From Devosia sp. (GTDB taxonomy: Bacteria > Pseudomonadota > Alphaproteobacteria > Rhizobiales > Devosiaceae): a DNA stretch of 64,000 nt. The position numbers and the translations under genes were made by a program. The notes beneath the pieces are model-generated. The model ran no database searches, was not told where the DNA came from, and worked only from the letters and a program-made list of their open reading frames with translations. Below, in pieces: positions 55,589-64,000 of this stretch (its first letter is position 1; every line of letters starts with the position of its first letter). The stretch lies in the NCBI GenBank assembly GCA_016713105.1, contig JADJPS010000003.1, forward strand, positions 1 to 64,000, in the 5' to 3' direction.

Positions 55589-55603
55589 GTTCTCATTTCG
55601 TTG
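55589..55603. promoter_or_regulatory. LexA box of recA, rhizobial type
   Basis: GTTC-TCATTTC-GTTG, 74 bp from the recA start, fits the alphaproteobacterial LexA operator GTTC-N7-GTTC except for the last base. Position and target gene agree with SOS control. Confidence 0.65.
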
Positions 55604-55762
55604 CTGAATCGTCAAGGACAAAATAGGAACATCGGCCCCCGGTGCCCCTCGAATCGGGGCGGCGGCGGGGCGGGGCCCGAAACGTGATCCCTATCCAGTT
55701 TCCTGATGCAAAGCGATGCGCGGCACGCTACTAGGGCGGCGATCCGAGGGAGGGAGTATCCG

Positions 55763-56755
55763 ATGCACTTGATCCAGTTCACCGCCGACAGTGGCGGGCG
55801 CGCCGTCGCCGCGACCGAGGGCGGCGTCACCGGCGTGATCAACGGCGCGACCGGCGTCTACCAGCTGGCGCTCGAGGCCGGGCGGCGGGGGCTCGACCTG
55901 CGGGCGGTAGTGATCGAGAAGGGACTGGGCGCATCCGTCGACAAGGCGGCCCTCGCTGCCGAGGGTCGGCTGCTGTCACCCATCGACCATCCCGACCTTG
56001 CGCACCTGCATGTCACCGGCACCGGGCTGACTCACCTGGGTTCCGCCTCGACCCGCGATGCCATGCACAAGTCGAACCAGCAGGCGGCCGAGGCGCCGCT
56101 CACCGATTCGATGAAGATGTTCCGCATGGGGCTCGAGGGCGGCAAGCCGGCGTCGGGTGCGGTCGGGGTTCAGCCCGAGTGGTTCTACAAGGGCAACGGC
56201 TATGCAGTTGCCGCACCCGGCCAACCGATCCCCTCGCCCGCCTTCGCCAAGGATGCCGGTGAGGAACCGGAAATTGCCGGCATCTACGTGATCGGCGACG
56301 ACGGCACGCCGCTGCGGGTCGGCTTTGCGCTGGGCAACGAGTTCTCCGACCACGTCACCGAACGGGTGAATTACCTCTACCTCGCCCATTCCAAGCTCCG
56401 CTTCTGCTCGTTCGGGCCGGAGCTCAGGGTCGGTGCGCTGCCGGGCAACGTGTCGGGCATGTCGCGTATTCTCAGGGGCGGCAAGGTGCTGTGGGAGAAG
56501 CCGTTCCTGTCGGGCGAGGACAATATGAGCCACACCATCGCCAACCTCGAGTACCACCACTTCAAGTACGACCTGTTCCGACAGCCGGGCGATGTGCACG
56601 TGCACATGTTCGGTACGGCGACGCTGAGCTTTGCCGACGGCATCAAGACCGAGCCGGGCGACGTGTTCGAGATCGAGGAAGCCCAGTTCGGCCTGCCGCT
56701 CAGGAACGCCGTAGCCTGGGACCAGGAGCGGCCGCTCGCGATCCGCCAGCTCTAG
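55763..56755 (+). CDS. AraD1/GguC family protein (FAH fold)
   Basis: 330 residues from ATG 55763 with GGAGGGAG upstream. GLTHLGSASTRDAMHKSN, QPEWFYKGNGYAVAAPGQP, NEFSDHVTERVNYLYLAHSK and GDVHVHMFGTATLSFADGI match the AraD1/GguC group of FAH-like sugar-acid enzymes. In Agrobacterium gguC lies with the chvE-gguAB sugar transport genes. The reaction is not firmly known. An aldo/keto reductase gene follows after 137 bp. Confidence 0.8.
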   Translation: MHLIQFTADSGGRAVAATEGGVTGVINGATGVYQLALEAGRRGLDLRAVVIEKGLGASVDKAALAAEGRLLSPIDHPDLAHLHVTGTGLTHLGSASTRDAMHKSNQQAAEAPLTDSMKMFRMGLEGGKPASGAVGVQPEWFYKGNGYAVAAPGQPIPSPAFAKDAGEEPEIAGIYVIGDDGTPLRVGFALGNEFSDHVTERVNYLYLAHSKLRFCSFGPELRVGALPGNVSGMSRILRGGKVLWEKPFLSGEDNMSHTIANLEYHHFKYDLFRQPGDVHVHMFGTATLSFADGIKTEPGDVFEIEEAQFGLPLRNAVAWDQERPLAIRQL

Positions 56756-56892
56756 CCGGCAGACGGCTCCGGGGGCGCCCGCGCCGGAGCCGCCGGGCCG
56801 TTGCGTAAGTCCTTTGGCGGGTTTACCAGCCGACACTGACATGTCAGTGTCCGCCGCCCGTTGTCGGGCCGGACAGGCGAAAGGGAATACGG

Positions 56893-57939
56893 ATGAGCGC
56901 CACAGGTTTCAGGAAGCGTCAGGTCGGCCGTACGGGGCTGGAACTGACCGAACTCGGGCTGGGCGGCGCGACCCTGTCGGGCATGTTCGGCACCGAGGTT
57001 CCCGACGAGCAGGCGCGCGCCGTGGTCGGCAAGGCGCTCGATACCGGCATCGGCTACTACGACACCGCCCCGCACTACGGCGACGGCCGGGCCGAGCACC
57101 TGATGGGCGATGCGCTGCGCTACCGCCACGACGATGTGGCCATTTCCACCAAGGTCGGGCGGCTGCTGCGGCCGGTCCGGTCGGAGGCCCAGCGCACCGT
57201 GCCGCGCAGCTGGACCTATCCGTTCCCGTTCGAGATCGCCTACGACTACAGCTACGACGCCATCATGCGCTCGTATGAGGACAGCCTGCAGCGCCTGGGC
57301 CTCGGCCATGTCGAGATCCTGCTGGTCCACGATATCGGCGTGCAGAGCCATGGCGAGGAAGGCAACCGGAAGCACTGGGCCGACCTCAGCGCCAGCGGTT
57401 ACCGGGCGCTCGACGAGTTGCGCCGCAACGGCGACGTCAAGGCGATCGGCTTCGGCGTCAACGAGGTGCCGGTGCTGCTCGATGCCCTCGAAATCGGCAG
57501 CTGGGACGTGTTCCTCGTCGCCAACCGCTACAACCTCATCGAGCAGACCCCACTCGAGCGGCTGTTTCCCGAGGCAGCCCGGCACGGCACCTCGGTGATC
57601 GCGGCGGGCCCGTTCGCCGCCGGCGTCCTCGCCGGCACCGATATCTGGGGGCCGTCGAACGGCGCCTACCAGAAGGCGCCGCCGCACATTGCCGAGAAGG
57701 TGACGGCATTGCGGGCAGTGGCAGATGCCTTCGGAATCCCGCTGGGCGCTGCGGCACTGCAGTTCGGCGTGGCCCACCCGGCAGTGGTGTCGGTACTCAC
57801 CGGCCCGAAATCGCCCGCCGAGCTGGGGGGCATCCTCGCCTGGTGGAATACGCCGATCCCGTCCGGGTTCTGGGATGCGCTGGCCGACCAGAAGCTGGTC
57901 GCCCCCGGCACGCCGATGCCGAACGGGCGGACGGCCTAA
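56893..57939 (+). CDS. Aldo/keto reductase, D-threo-aldose/L-fucose 1-dehydrogenase-like
   Basis: 348 residues. Catalytic Asp and Tyr in YYDTAPHYGDGRAEHLMG, Lys in ISTKVGRLLRP, His in EILLVHDIG, and the cofactor residues near VLTGPKSPAELGG. The sequence is closest to the group that oxidises L-fucose, D-arabinose or galactose to lactones. Its neighbour AraD1 could act on the resulting acid. The stop overlaps the methyltransferase stop on the other strand by 4 bp. Confidence 0.82.
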   Translation: MSATGFRKRQVGRTGLELTELGLGGATLSGMFGTEVPDEQARAVVGKALDTGIGYYDTAPHYGDGRAEHLMGDALRYRHDDVAISTKVGRLLRPVRSEAQRTVPRSWTYPFPFEIAYDYSYDAIMRSYEDSLQRLGLGHVEILLVHDIGVQSHGEEGNRKHWADLSASGYRALDELRRNGDVKAIGFGVNEVPVLLDALEIGSWDVFLVANRYNLIEQTPLERLFPEAARHGTSVIAAGPFAAGVLAGTDIWGPSNGAYQKAPPHIAEKVTALRAVADAFGIPLGAAALQFGVAHPAVVSVLTGPKSPAELGGILAWWNTPIPSGFWDALADQKLVAPGTPMPNGRTA

Positions 57940-59114
57940 AGCCCGGTAGCGCCTTCGAGATAGTGGCGGCGGATGCCGAAGAAGGCCTTCGCTGCCTGAA
58001 GTTTCTCCAACTGGGCGGGATCGCGGCTGCTGCGCGCCTTTTCGGCAACGATCAGCACGTTCTTGGGCGTATGGACGTCGGAGACGAACTCGAAGACCCG
58101 GGTCGAATAGCCGAAATGCTCGAGGATCATGGCACGCATTGCGTCAGTGACCATCTCGGCCTGCCGTTCGACGAAGATGCCGTGCTTCAGCACGAAATCC
58201 AGCGGGCCGGGCATATTGCAGGACTCCATCTCGCGGCGGATCTGCTTGTGGCAGCAGGGCGCGACGACGATCAGTCCGGCACCGACGGCAATGCCCTTGG
58301 CGATGGCGTCGTCCGTCGCCGTGTCGCAGGCATGCAGCGCGATCAGCACGTCGGCGCCGGAGGCATCATAGTCGCCGATGGTACCGGAGGCAAAGCTCAG
58401 GCGCGCGAGCCCCGCCTTGCCGGCTATGTCGTTGCAGAGATCGACGAGGTCCTGGCGGAACTCGACGCCCACCACCTCCGTCTCGCGCCCCAACGTATTG
58501 GCGACATAGTCGGCCACGGCAAAAGTGAGGTACCCCTTGCCGGCGCCCATATCGAGGATGCGCCGGAGCTTGCCGGCCGGCATGGCCATGAGCAGCGGCG
58601 CGAGGATTTCGACGTAGCGGTTGATCTGCCGGAACTTGTCGCCGCCCGACTTGGTGACCTTGCCCGCGTCGTCGGTGATCCCCAGCTCGGTCAGGTAGGA
58701 CTGGCCGGCCGCGGGGATGAGGCGCGCCTTGGCACGGTCATGCGCAAGACTGGCCGGCGCCTTGCTGGTCGCGGGCATGCGCTTGAGGCGTGGCAGCTTG
58801 CCCTGCGCGTCGAACTGCAGGTCGTGGTCGGTGGCGAACAGGAAGCCCTGCCGAAAATCGTGGCTGAGCAGCTTTCGCAACTGCCCGATGGCGCCCGCCA
58901 GTGGATGGTTCTGCACCAGATCGCGCGTCTGGTGGTGGGCGGTGAAGCTGAGCTTCAGTTCACCGCGGATGGTGGCGGGCTTGACGTCGATGCTTTTCAG
59001 CGTCTCGTCGGTGCCGAACGGCAGACGCAGCGCCAGCCGCACGAAGCTGCCATCGGCGACGGACGCCTCGATGGCGGCAAGAAACTGGTCGAGCTTGGAG
59101 GGGCTGGAGTCCAT
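57936..59114 (-). CDS. Methyltransferase_32-type SAM methyltransferase
   Basis: 392 residues. The N-terminal third has no known motif; the SAM domain holds RILDMGAGKGYLTFAVADYV and VVGVEFRQDLVDLCN near residue 215, then DVLIALHACDTATDDAIA and VVAPCCHKQIRREME, which is the Methyltransferase_32 (GSTCD-like) pattern, with the CC-H residues invariant in the group. Substrate unknown. Confidence 0.85.
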   Translation of the reverse strand: MDSSPSKLDQFLAAIEASVADGSFVRLALRLPFGTDETLKSIDVKPATIRGELKLSFTAHHQTRDLVQNHPLAGAIGQLRKLLSHDFRQGFLFATDHDLQFDAQGKLPRLKRMPATSKAPASLAHDRAKARLIPAAGQSYLTELGITDDAGKVTKSGGDKFRQINRYVEILAPLLMAMPAGKLRRILDMGAGKGYLTFAVADYVANTLGRETEVVGVEFRQDLVDLCNDIAGKAGLARLSFASGTIGDYDASGADVLIALHACDTATDDAIAKGIAVGAGLIVVAPCCHKQIRREMESCNMPGPLDFVLKHGIFVERQAEMVTDAMRAMILEHFGYSTRVFEFVSDVHTPKNVLIVAEKARSSRDPAQLEKLQAAKAFFGIRRHYLEGATGL

Positions 59115-59160
59115 GGGAGCCATATAGGCCCTGGGCCCGCGAAACACCACATCCCCGCGG

Positions 59161-61725
59161 TCAGTCGGAGCCCTCGTCGGCCTTGCCGAGGACGTCTTTG
59201 ACCTTGGAGTTGATCTGGTCGAGCGAGTACGGCTTGGGCAGGAACTCGACGCTCTGGTTGTCGGCGATGTCCTGGCGAACGCTCTCCTCGGCATAACCGG
59301 AGACGAAGATCACCTTGAGGGTGGGCATCTTCTCGCGCACCTTGGTGAGCAGCGTCGGCCCGTCCATCTCCGGCATCACCACATCGGAAATCATCAGGTC
59401 GATCTCGTAGTCGAGTTCCTCGAGCACATCGAGGGCCTCGTCCCCCGAATCGGCCTCGAACACCTCATAGCCGGTCGCCCTGAGGGCACGGGCCGAGAAG
59501 GCGCGGACGCTGTCCTCGTCCTCGACGATGAGGATGCGCTCGTGACCGGTCAGATCCTTGACGGGAGCGGCGGCCTGCTTGACAGGCGTCTCGCTCTCGA
59601 CCGGGATGTGCCGGGGCAGGAAGATGCGGAAGGGCGTGCCCGTGCCGACCACCGAGACCGGGTAGATGAACCCGCCGGTCTGCTTGATGATGCCATAGAC
59701 GGTCGACAGCCCCAGTCCGGTGCCCTTGCCCAGCTCCTTGGTCGCAAAGTAGGGCTCGAAGATCTTCTCGAGAATCTCGGGGGGCATGCCGGTGCCGGTG
59801 TCCTCGACCTCGATCAGCACATAGTCGGCGGCGGGCATCCCGGTATAGCTGAAGCCGGTGGACTCCGCTTCGGTGACATTGCGGGTCCTGAGCGTGATGG
59901 TGCCACCATTGGGCATGGCGTCGCGGGCATTGACGACGAGATTCACCACCACCTGCTCGAGCTGGACGAGGTCGGCCTTGACCGGCCAGACCGGCGAATC
60001 GTGCTCCACGCCAAGAGTGATCTGCTCGCCGATCAGGCGCTTGAGCAGCACGGTCAGGTCATCGATGTGCCCCGGAATCTCGAGCACCTGCGGACGCAGT
60101 GTCTGGCGGCGGGAGAAGGCGAGCAATTGCCGGGTGAGTCCGGCGGCACGGTTGGCGCTGTTCTTGATCGACATCAGGTCGGCGAACGAGGGGTCCCCCG
60201 GCTTGTGCTTGAGCAACAGCAGGTCGGCAAAGCCGATGATCGCTGTCAGCACATTGTTGAAGTCGTGCGCCACGCCACCGGCCAGCTGGCCGACGGCCTG
60301 CATCTTCTGGCCCTGCGCGAACTGCGCTTCGAGCTTGCGCTGCTCGGTCATGTCGAGGGCGTAGACGTTGACCCGCTCGGGCGAGCCGGCCACTTCCTCG
60401 GACCCCGAGACATAGAGGCGGACCGCATGGTCGCCGCCGCGCACCAGCCCCGCATCGATCGGCTCGATCTCGGACTTCTCGTTGACCGCCGCGACGATCG
60501 CCCGGGCCAGCGCCTCGCGGCTGCCCTCGGAGATCAGTTCCTCCATCGGCTGCATGTCGATCGACTGCTCGCCGCCGGACCAGCCGAAAATGCGGCTGAA
60601 CGGGGCGTTGGTCCGGATGATCCGCCCGGTGCTGTCGAGGGTGGCAATGGCGAACGGGGTATCGTTGAAGAAGCGCGAGAAGCGCACCTCCGATGCCCTG
60701 AGCGCCTCCTCCTTGTCGGCGCCATGGCGGCGATCGAGGACGAGGGTGCGGGTTTCGCCCAGTTCGCCGTCGGCGAGCCGCGCCGCGCGGTGCATCAGGC
60801 GCACCGGGAAGCTGGTGCCATTGCGCCGCACGAGGTCGATGTCGATGATCTCGGTCCGGATCTCGCCATCGGAACGGCCGCGCATCAAGAGGCTGGCGCC
60901 GTCGCCCCGCACGATGTCATCGAGGCGGATGGCATCGGCCTCGAACTCGGCGAGGTCGTAGCCGAGCCAGTCGGCCAGTGTCGAGTTGAGGTACTGGATG
61001 CGGCCCTCGGCGTCGGCCGAAAAGAACCCGGCCGGCGCGTGGTCGAGATAGTCGATGGCGCGCTGCAGTTCGAGGAAGGCGTTGTCCTGCCGTTCGCGAT
61101 CGCGCGTGATGTCCTCGACGCTCCACAATACAAGAGGCTTGCCCCCACCATCCATCTCCGGCAGGGCGCGGACGCCGATACGGTACCAGAATGGCTTGGA
61201 CGAGCCGCCGAGCGAACCGCCGAGACCGCCGATGATGCGGACGTCCTCGCTTGCCGGTCGCCCGTCGCGGGCAGCGCGCGCCAGCCGGTAGATGGCCTCC
61301 GCCGCCTCCGGCTGGCCGGCGAAGAGCCGCGGAACCGAGACCGGCACCCCGTCCGTAATGCCGCCGACGAACTCGCCATAGTGCGCATTGACGTAGGAGA
61401 TCTTGCCGTCGCGGTCGGTCACCAGCGCCCCGGACGGCAGGCTGTCGACAATGGCGCGCGGGAGCGCGTTGCTGTCTTCGCCGGCCCCGAACCGGAACAG
61501 CCCGGCGGCCATGCCGAACAAGCTAAACACCCCCACCACGGCCAGCAGCCCGAGGAATACGATGATCAGGTCGGCGGGGATCTGGTCGCCAAAGGCGGAG
61601 ACGAGAACCGCCACCACGATGAAGAAAGCCGCCAGCGCGACGACACGCCAGATGCCCACCGAACCGCGAGGCTTGTTGAGGAGCGGGTTCGGGTAGTTGT
61701 CCTCGTCGAGCGGCAATGGTGCCAT
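59161..61725 (-). CDS. cckA: CckA hybrid histidine kinase
   Basis: 854 residues. Two membrane segments (about 27-47 and 52-75), three PAS-like regions (about 88-208, 221-330, 340-460), HisKA with phosphorylated His487 in VAHDFNNVLT, an HATPase domain (RDAMPNGG, DTGTGMPPEI, GTGLGLSTVYG) and a receiver with Asp781. CckA controls the master regulator CtrA through ChpT in alphaproteobacteria. The third PAS region exceeds the two usually described for Caulobacter. No CtrA or ChpT gene is in the window. Confidence 0.92.
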   Translation of the reverse strand: MAPLPLDEDNYPNPLLNKPRGSVGIWRVVALAAFFIVVAVLVSAFGDQIPADLIIVFLGLLAVVGVFSLFGMAAGLFRFGAGEDSNALPRAIVDSLPSGALVTDRDGKISYVNAHYGEFVGGITDGVPVSVPRLFAGQPEAAEAIYRLARAARDGRPASEDVRIIGGLGGSLGGSSKPFWYRIGVRALPEMDGGGKPLVLWSVEDITRDRERQDNAFLELQRAIDYLDHAPAGFFSADAEGRIQYLNSTLADWLGYDLAEFEADAIRLDDIVRGDGASLLMRGRSDGEIRTEIIDIDLVRRNGTSFPVRLMHRAARLADGELGETRTLVLDRRHGADKEEALRASEVRFSRFFNDTPFAIATLDSTGRIIRTNAPFSRIFGWSGGEQSIDMQPMEELISEGSREALARAIVAAVNEKSEIEPIDAGLVRGGDHAVRLYVSGSEEVAGSPERVNVYALDMTEQRKLEAQFAQGQKMQAVGQLAGGVAHDFNNVLTAIIGFADLLLLKHKPGDPSFADLMSIKNSANRAAGLTRQLLAFSRRQTLRPQVLEIPGHIDDLTVLLKRLIGEQITLGVEHDSPVWPVKADLVQLEQVVVNLVVNARDAMPNGGTITLRTRNVTEAESTGFSYTGMPAADYVLIEVEDTGTGMPPEILEKIFEPYFATKELGKGTGLGLSTVYGIIKQTGGFIYPVSVVGTGTPFRIFLPRHIPVESETPVKQAAAPVKDLTGHERILIVEDEDSVRAFSARALRATGYEVFEADSGDEALDVLEELDYEIDLMISDVVMPEMDGPTLLTKVREKMPTLKVIFVSGYAEESVRQDIADNQSVEFLPKPYSLDQINSKVKDVLGKADEGSD

Positions 61726-61889
61726 GCCTTGAGCTTGCCCCCGGGATCGCTGCGAATCGGCTGTCCAGAAGGTCTAGCAAATGGGCCCGTCGCTTGGGTA
61801 GCGACAACGGCGTTATCCCGGCCTGCAAACAGACCGGCGGCGGCGTGCGGCAGGCCGGCACCCCGCCTCCGGCCGGTGCATCGCTGCGC

Positions 61890-63062
61890 CTAGAGATAGC
61901 GACGGCCACCCACCCAGATGCCCTGGATCACCGGCAGACCGTCGACGAGACGGACGCGCAGCAGGTCGGCCCGCAGTCCCGGCGCGATCCGCCCGCGGTC
62001 ATCAAGGCCGGCGATCGCCGCGGGAACCGCCGAAACCGCGGCGATGGCACGCGGCAGGTCCCCGCTGACCTCGGCCAGCAGAAACGCCGCTTGCAGCAGA
62101 CTGGCCGGCACGTAGTCGGATGTCAGGACATCCAGCAGGCCGGCCTCGGCCAGCTCGAGCGCACCGACATTGCCGGAGTGCGAGCCGCCGAGCACCACGT
62201 TCGGCGACCCCATCACCACGTGCTGGCCGAGTTCGCGCGCCCGGGAGGCGGCAGCAAGCGTGGTGGGAAACTCGGAGATGCTGATACCGTCGGCGGCGGC
62301 CTGCTCGACGTCGGCCCGGCTGGTGTCGTCGTGGCTTGCGAGGCGGATGTCGCGATCGCGCGCCGCCGCAACAATGTAGCTCCGTGCCTCGGGAACCAGC
62401 CGCGCCTGATGCGTCCGACGCTCGGCGAGGTAGATGGCAAACTCGGAGTCGGTCCAAACCTGATTGTTCTTCTTGCGGCGGAAGGCCCGGTAGAGCTCGA
62501 TATCGTGCCACTGCCGCTGGCCGGGCGTATGGTCCATCAGCGAGAGCAGCCGGAGATTGGGATTGTCGACGTGCGCGCGGATGACCGGCAGCAGGCCCGG
62601 ATCGGAGAGCTCGCAGCGAAAGTGGAAATAATGCCCGGCCTTCAGGAGACCAGCGGCGCGTGCCGCGTCGATGCCGCCGATGGCGGCATTGAGCATGGCG
62701 GTTCGCGCCCCTGCCGTGTCGTAGTCGCCAATGGAAAGCGAATCCAGCACCGTGGTGATGCCGCTGCCCAGCATCTGCCAGTCATGCGCCAACACTGCTG
62801 CGATGGCCGAGGGCCAGCGCACACCCGGTCGTGGATGGAAATGGTGTTCGATATTGTCGGTGTGCAGGTCGACCAGCCCGGGGACCAGGTAGTCGCCCTC
62901 GCAGTCGAGCTCGGCGGCACCCGGAGGCCGGATCGCCGCGATCTCGCCACCGGCAATGGCGACCTCGCCGGACACTACCTTGTCCGAAAGGACGATCCGT
63001 GCGTTGACCAGCCCGATTGCATCCCGGGCTGCGGCATCGTTCCGCACCAGCAGGGCGTCCAT
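61890..63062 (-). CDS. phnM: PhnM, ribose 1-methylphosphonate 5-triphosphate diphosphatase
   Basis: 390 residues, amidohydrolase fold. VPGLVDLHTDNIEHHFHPRPG supplies the metal-binding His residues; SLMDHTPGQRQWHD, ASHDDTSRADVEQA and HVVMGSPNVVLGGSHSGN are PhnM signature. It removes pyrophosphate in the C-P lyase path of phosphonate use. It normally lies in a phn cluster, but here it stands alone between cckA and lon. Confidence 0.9.
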   Translation of the reverse strand: MDALLVRNDAAARDAIGLVNARIVLSDKVVSGEVAIAGGEIAAIRPPGAAELDCEGDYLVPGLVDLHTDNIEHHFHPRPGVRWPSAIAAVLAHDWQMLGSGITTVLDSLSIGDYDTAGARTAMLNAAIGGIDAARAAGLLKAGHYFHFRCELSDPGLLPVIRAHVDNPNLRLLSLMDHTPGQRQWHDIELYRAFRRKKNNQVWTDSEFAIYLAERRTHQARLVPEARSYIVAAARDRDIRLASHDDTSRADVEQAAADGISISEFPTTLAAASRARELGQHVVMGSPNVVLGGSHSGNVGALELAEAGLLDVLTSDYVPASLLQAAFLLAEVSGDLPRAIAAVSAVPAAIAGLDDRGRIAPGLRADLLRVRLVDGLPVIQGIWVGGRRYL

Positions 63063-63144
63063 CTCGACTCCAGGTGTTCGTGTCCGGCCACGCTGGATAG
63101 TGGCGAGGCATGACGGATTTGCGACGCCTGCCCCGAGACGAAAG

Positions 63145-63162
63145 CGGCGCCCGAAGGCGCCG
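63145..63162 (-). terminator. lon terminator
   Basis: CGGCGCC, loop of 4, GGCGCCG flanked by AAA and TTT, 27 bp after the lon stop on the minus strand; a short T-rich tail follows. Confidence 0.6.
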
Positions 63163-63188
63163 TTTCCCATGTCTTGCCTCAGCTGGCG

Positions 63189-64000
63189 TCAGTGCGGCAG
63201 ACCGCTCGTCGCTTCGTCGCCATCGGCAGCGGGCTCGATGCCGGGCACCACGGCGACCTTGTCGTCGTCGTATTTCCACTCGATCGGCTCGGGCTGACGG
63301 ATCAGGGCGCGGCTCAGCACCTCGTCCATCCGGCTCACCGGAATGATCTCCATCCCCCTGGTGACGTTCTCCGGAATCTCCTTGAGATCACGGGTATTCT
63401 CCTCCGGAATCAGCACCGTCTTGATACCTGAGCGGAGCGCGGCGAGCAGCTTCTCCTTGAGGCCGCCGATGGGCAGCACCCTGCCCCTCAGCGTCACCTC
63501 GCCGGTCATCGCCACGTCGTGCCGAACCGGGATGCCGGTCATCAGCGAGACGATGGCGGTGGCCATGGCGATGCCGGCCGATGGCCCGTCCTTGGGGGTC
63601 GCCCCTTCCGGCACGTGCAGGTGGATGTCGCGGCTGTCAAACAGCGGCGGCTTGATGCCGAAGTCGACCGATCGCGACTTGACGTAGCCCGAGGCGGCGG
63701 TGATGGATTCCTTCATCACCTCCTTGAGGTTGCCGGTAACGGTCATCCGCCCCTTGCCGTGCGTCATCACGCCTTCGATGGTGAGGATTTCACCGCCCAC
63801 CGAGGTCCAGGCGAGCCCGGTCACCGCCCCGATCTGCGGCTCGGCGTCGATCTTGTCGTTACGGAAGAAGGCCGGCCCCAAATACTCCTCGAGCAGCTCG
63901 GGCGTGATCGTGACCTTCGTCGCCTTGCTGGTCAGGATGTCGCGAACGGCCTTGCGCATCAGCTTGGAGATCTCGCGCTTGAGGTTGCGCACGCCGGCTT
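63189..64000 (-). CDS. lon: Lon protease, C-terminal part
   Basis: The last 270 or so residues of Lon; the gene continues past the right edge. The tail of the AAA module (AGVRNLKREISKLMRKA) leads into the protease domain: VTGLAWTSVGGEILTIEG, catalytic Ser in PKDGPSAGIAMATA, catalytic Lys in GGLKEKLLAALRSG and VLIPEENTRDLKEIPENV. A cytosolic ATP-dependent protease for misfolded and regulatory proteins, for example in cell-cycle control. The tail past ALIRQP is long and acidic. Confidence 0.96.
   Translation of the reverse strand, partial: AGVRNLKREISKLMRKAVRDILTSKATKVTITPELLEEYLGPAFFRNDKIDAEPQIGAVTGLAWTSVGGEILTIEGVMTHGKGRMTVTGNLKEVMKESITAASGYVKSRSVDFGIKPPLFDSRDIHLHVPEGATPKDGPSAGIAMATAIVSLMTGIPVRHDVAMTGEVTLRGRVLPIGGLKEKLLAALRSGIKTVLIPEENTRDLKEIPENVTRGMEIIPVSRMDEVLSRALIRQPEPIEWKYDDDKVAVVPGIEPAADGDEATSGLPH

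Noticed and set aside
59542..61893. A 783-codon open frame on the plus strand opposite cckA
   Set aside because: It is the antisense shadow of cckA, rich in Arg, Gly and Ala, with no domain signature, while the minus-strand frame has full kinase motifs.

Overview
The window is a 64 kb piece of a high-GC alphaproteobacterial chromosome, probably Hyphomicrobiales and possibly Devosia-like (the genus is inference). Supporting signs are a zeta-type F1-ATPase inhibitor, a CckA cell-cycle kinase, a BacA/SbmA transporter, a rhizobial-type LexA box before recA, and small dispersed purine genes (purB, purC, purS, purQ, purL). Almost everything is core or soft-core chromosome. I see no prophage, integrase, transposase, CRISPR array or rRNA operon, and only one tRNA gene.

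Layout. 0-5 kb: start of secD, yajC, a broken DUF815 ATPase and sugar-epimerase pair, 0.9 kb of noncoding DNA with palindromic repeats, and an NlpD-like LytM lipoprotein. 5-9 kb: a NUDIX gene, gnd, a gluconate 5-dehydrogenase-like SDR, gluconokinase and ogt, which form a gluconate module. 9-20 kb: an unknown membrane protein, a GT39 glycosyltransferase next to a truncated DUF1304 gene, an ASCH-like gene, tRNA-Leu(UAA), a GT11 fucosyltransferase, an exonuclease, gpt, a CinA-type protein, map, radC, a GNAT-like protein and ccdA. 20-33.4 kb: rpe and the purine genes, interrupted by two glycosyltransferases, an acyltransferase, a Pr6Pr protein and a CHAD/CYTH polyphosphate pair. 33.5-41.8 kb: msrA, then bolA and a monothiol glutaredoxin gene with three coupled genes between them, two MFS exporters, a methyltransferase, an inositol-phosphatase-like gene and ttcA. 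41.9-46.8 kb: sbmA, then a three-gene flavin electron-transfer operon (FMN-binding protein, ApbE, and an RnfD-like/FNR fusion), then rpsD. 47-55.5 kb: a glycosyltransferase, an MFS protein, trmJ, two GNATs, GFA, TfoX-N, DUF3126, cysE, a hydrolase and recA. 55.7-64 kb: an AraD1/aldo-keto reductase sugar pair, a methyltransferase, cckA, a lone phnM and the 3' part of lon.

Two things stand out. First, the operon at 43241-45980 looks like a compact route from cytosolic NAD(P)H to a covalently flavinylated protein outside the membrane, and is the best candidate for a poorly described system. Second, at least nine genes, including the housekeeping gene purB, carry frameshifts that a missing base or two would explain, mostly in short G or C runs. 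Sequencing or assembly error explains this better than genuine decay, so the broken genes are annotated across the shift. The DUF815 gene also seems to lack about 26-29 bases, which a simple base-calling error would not produce.
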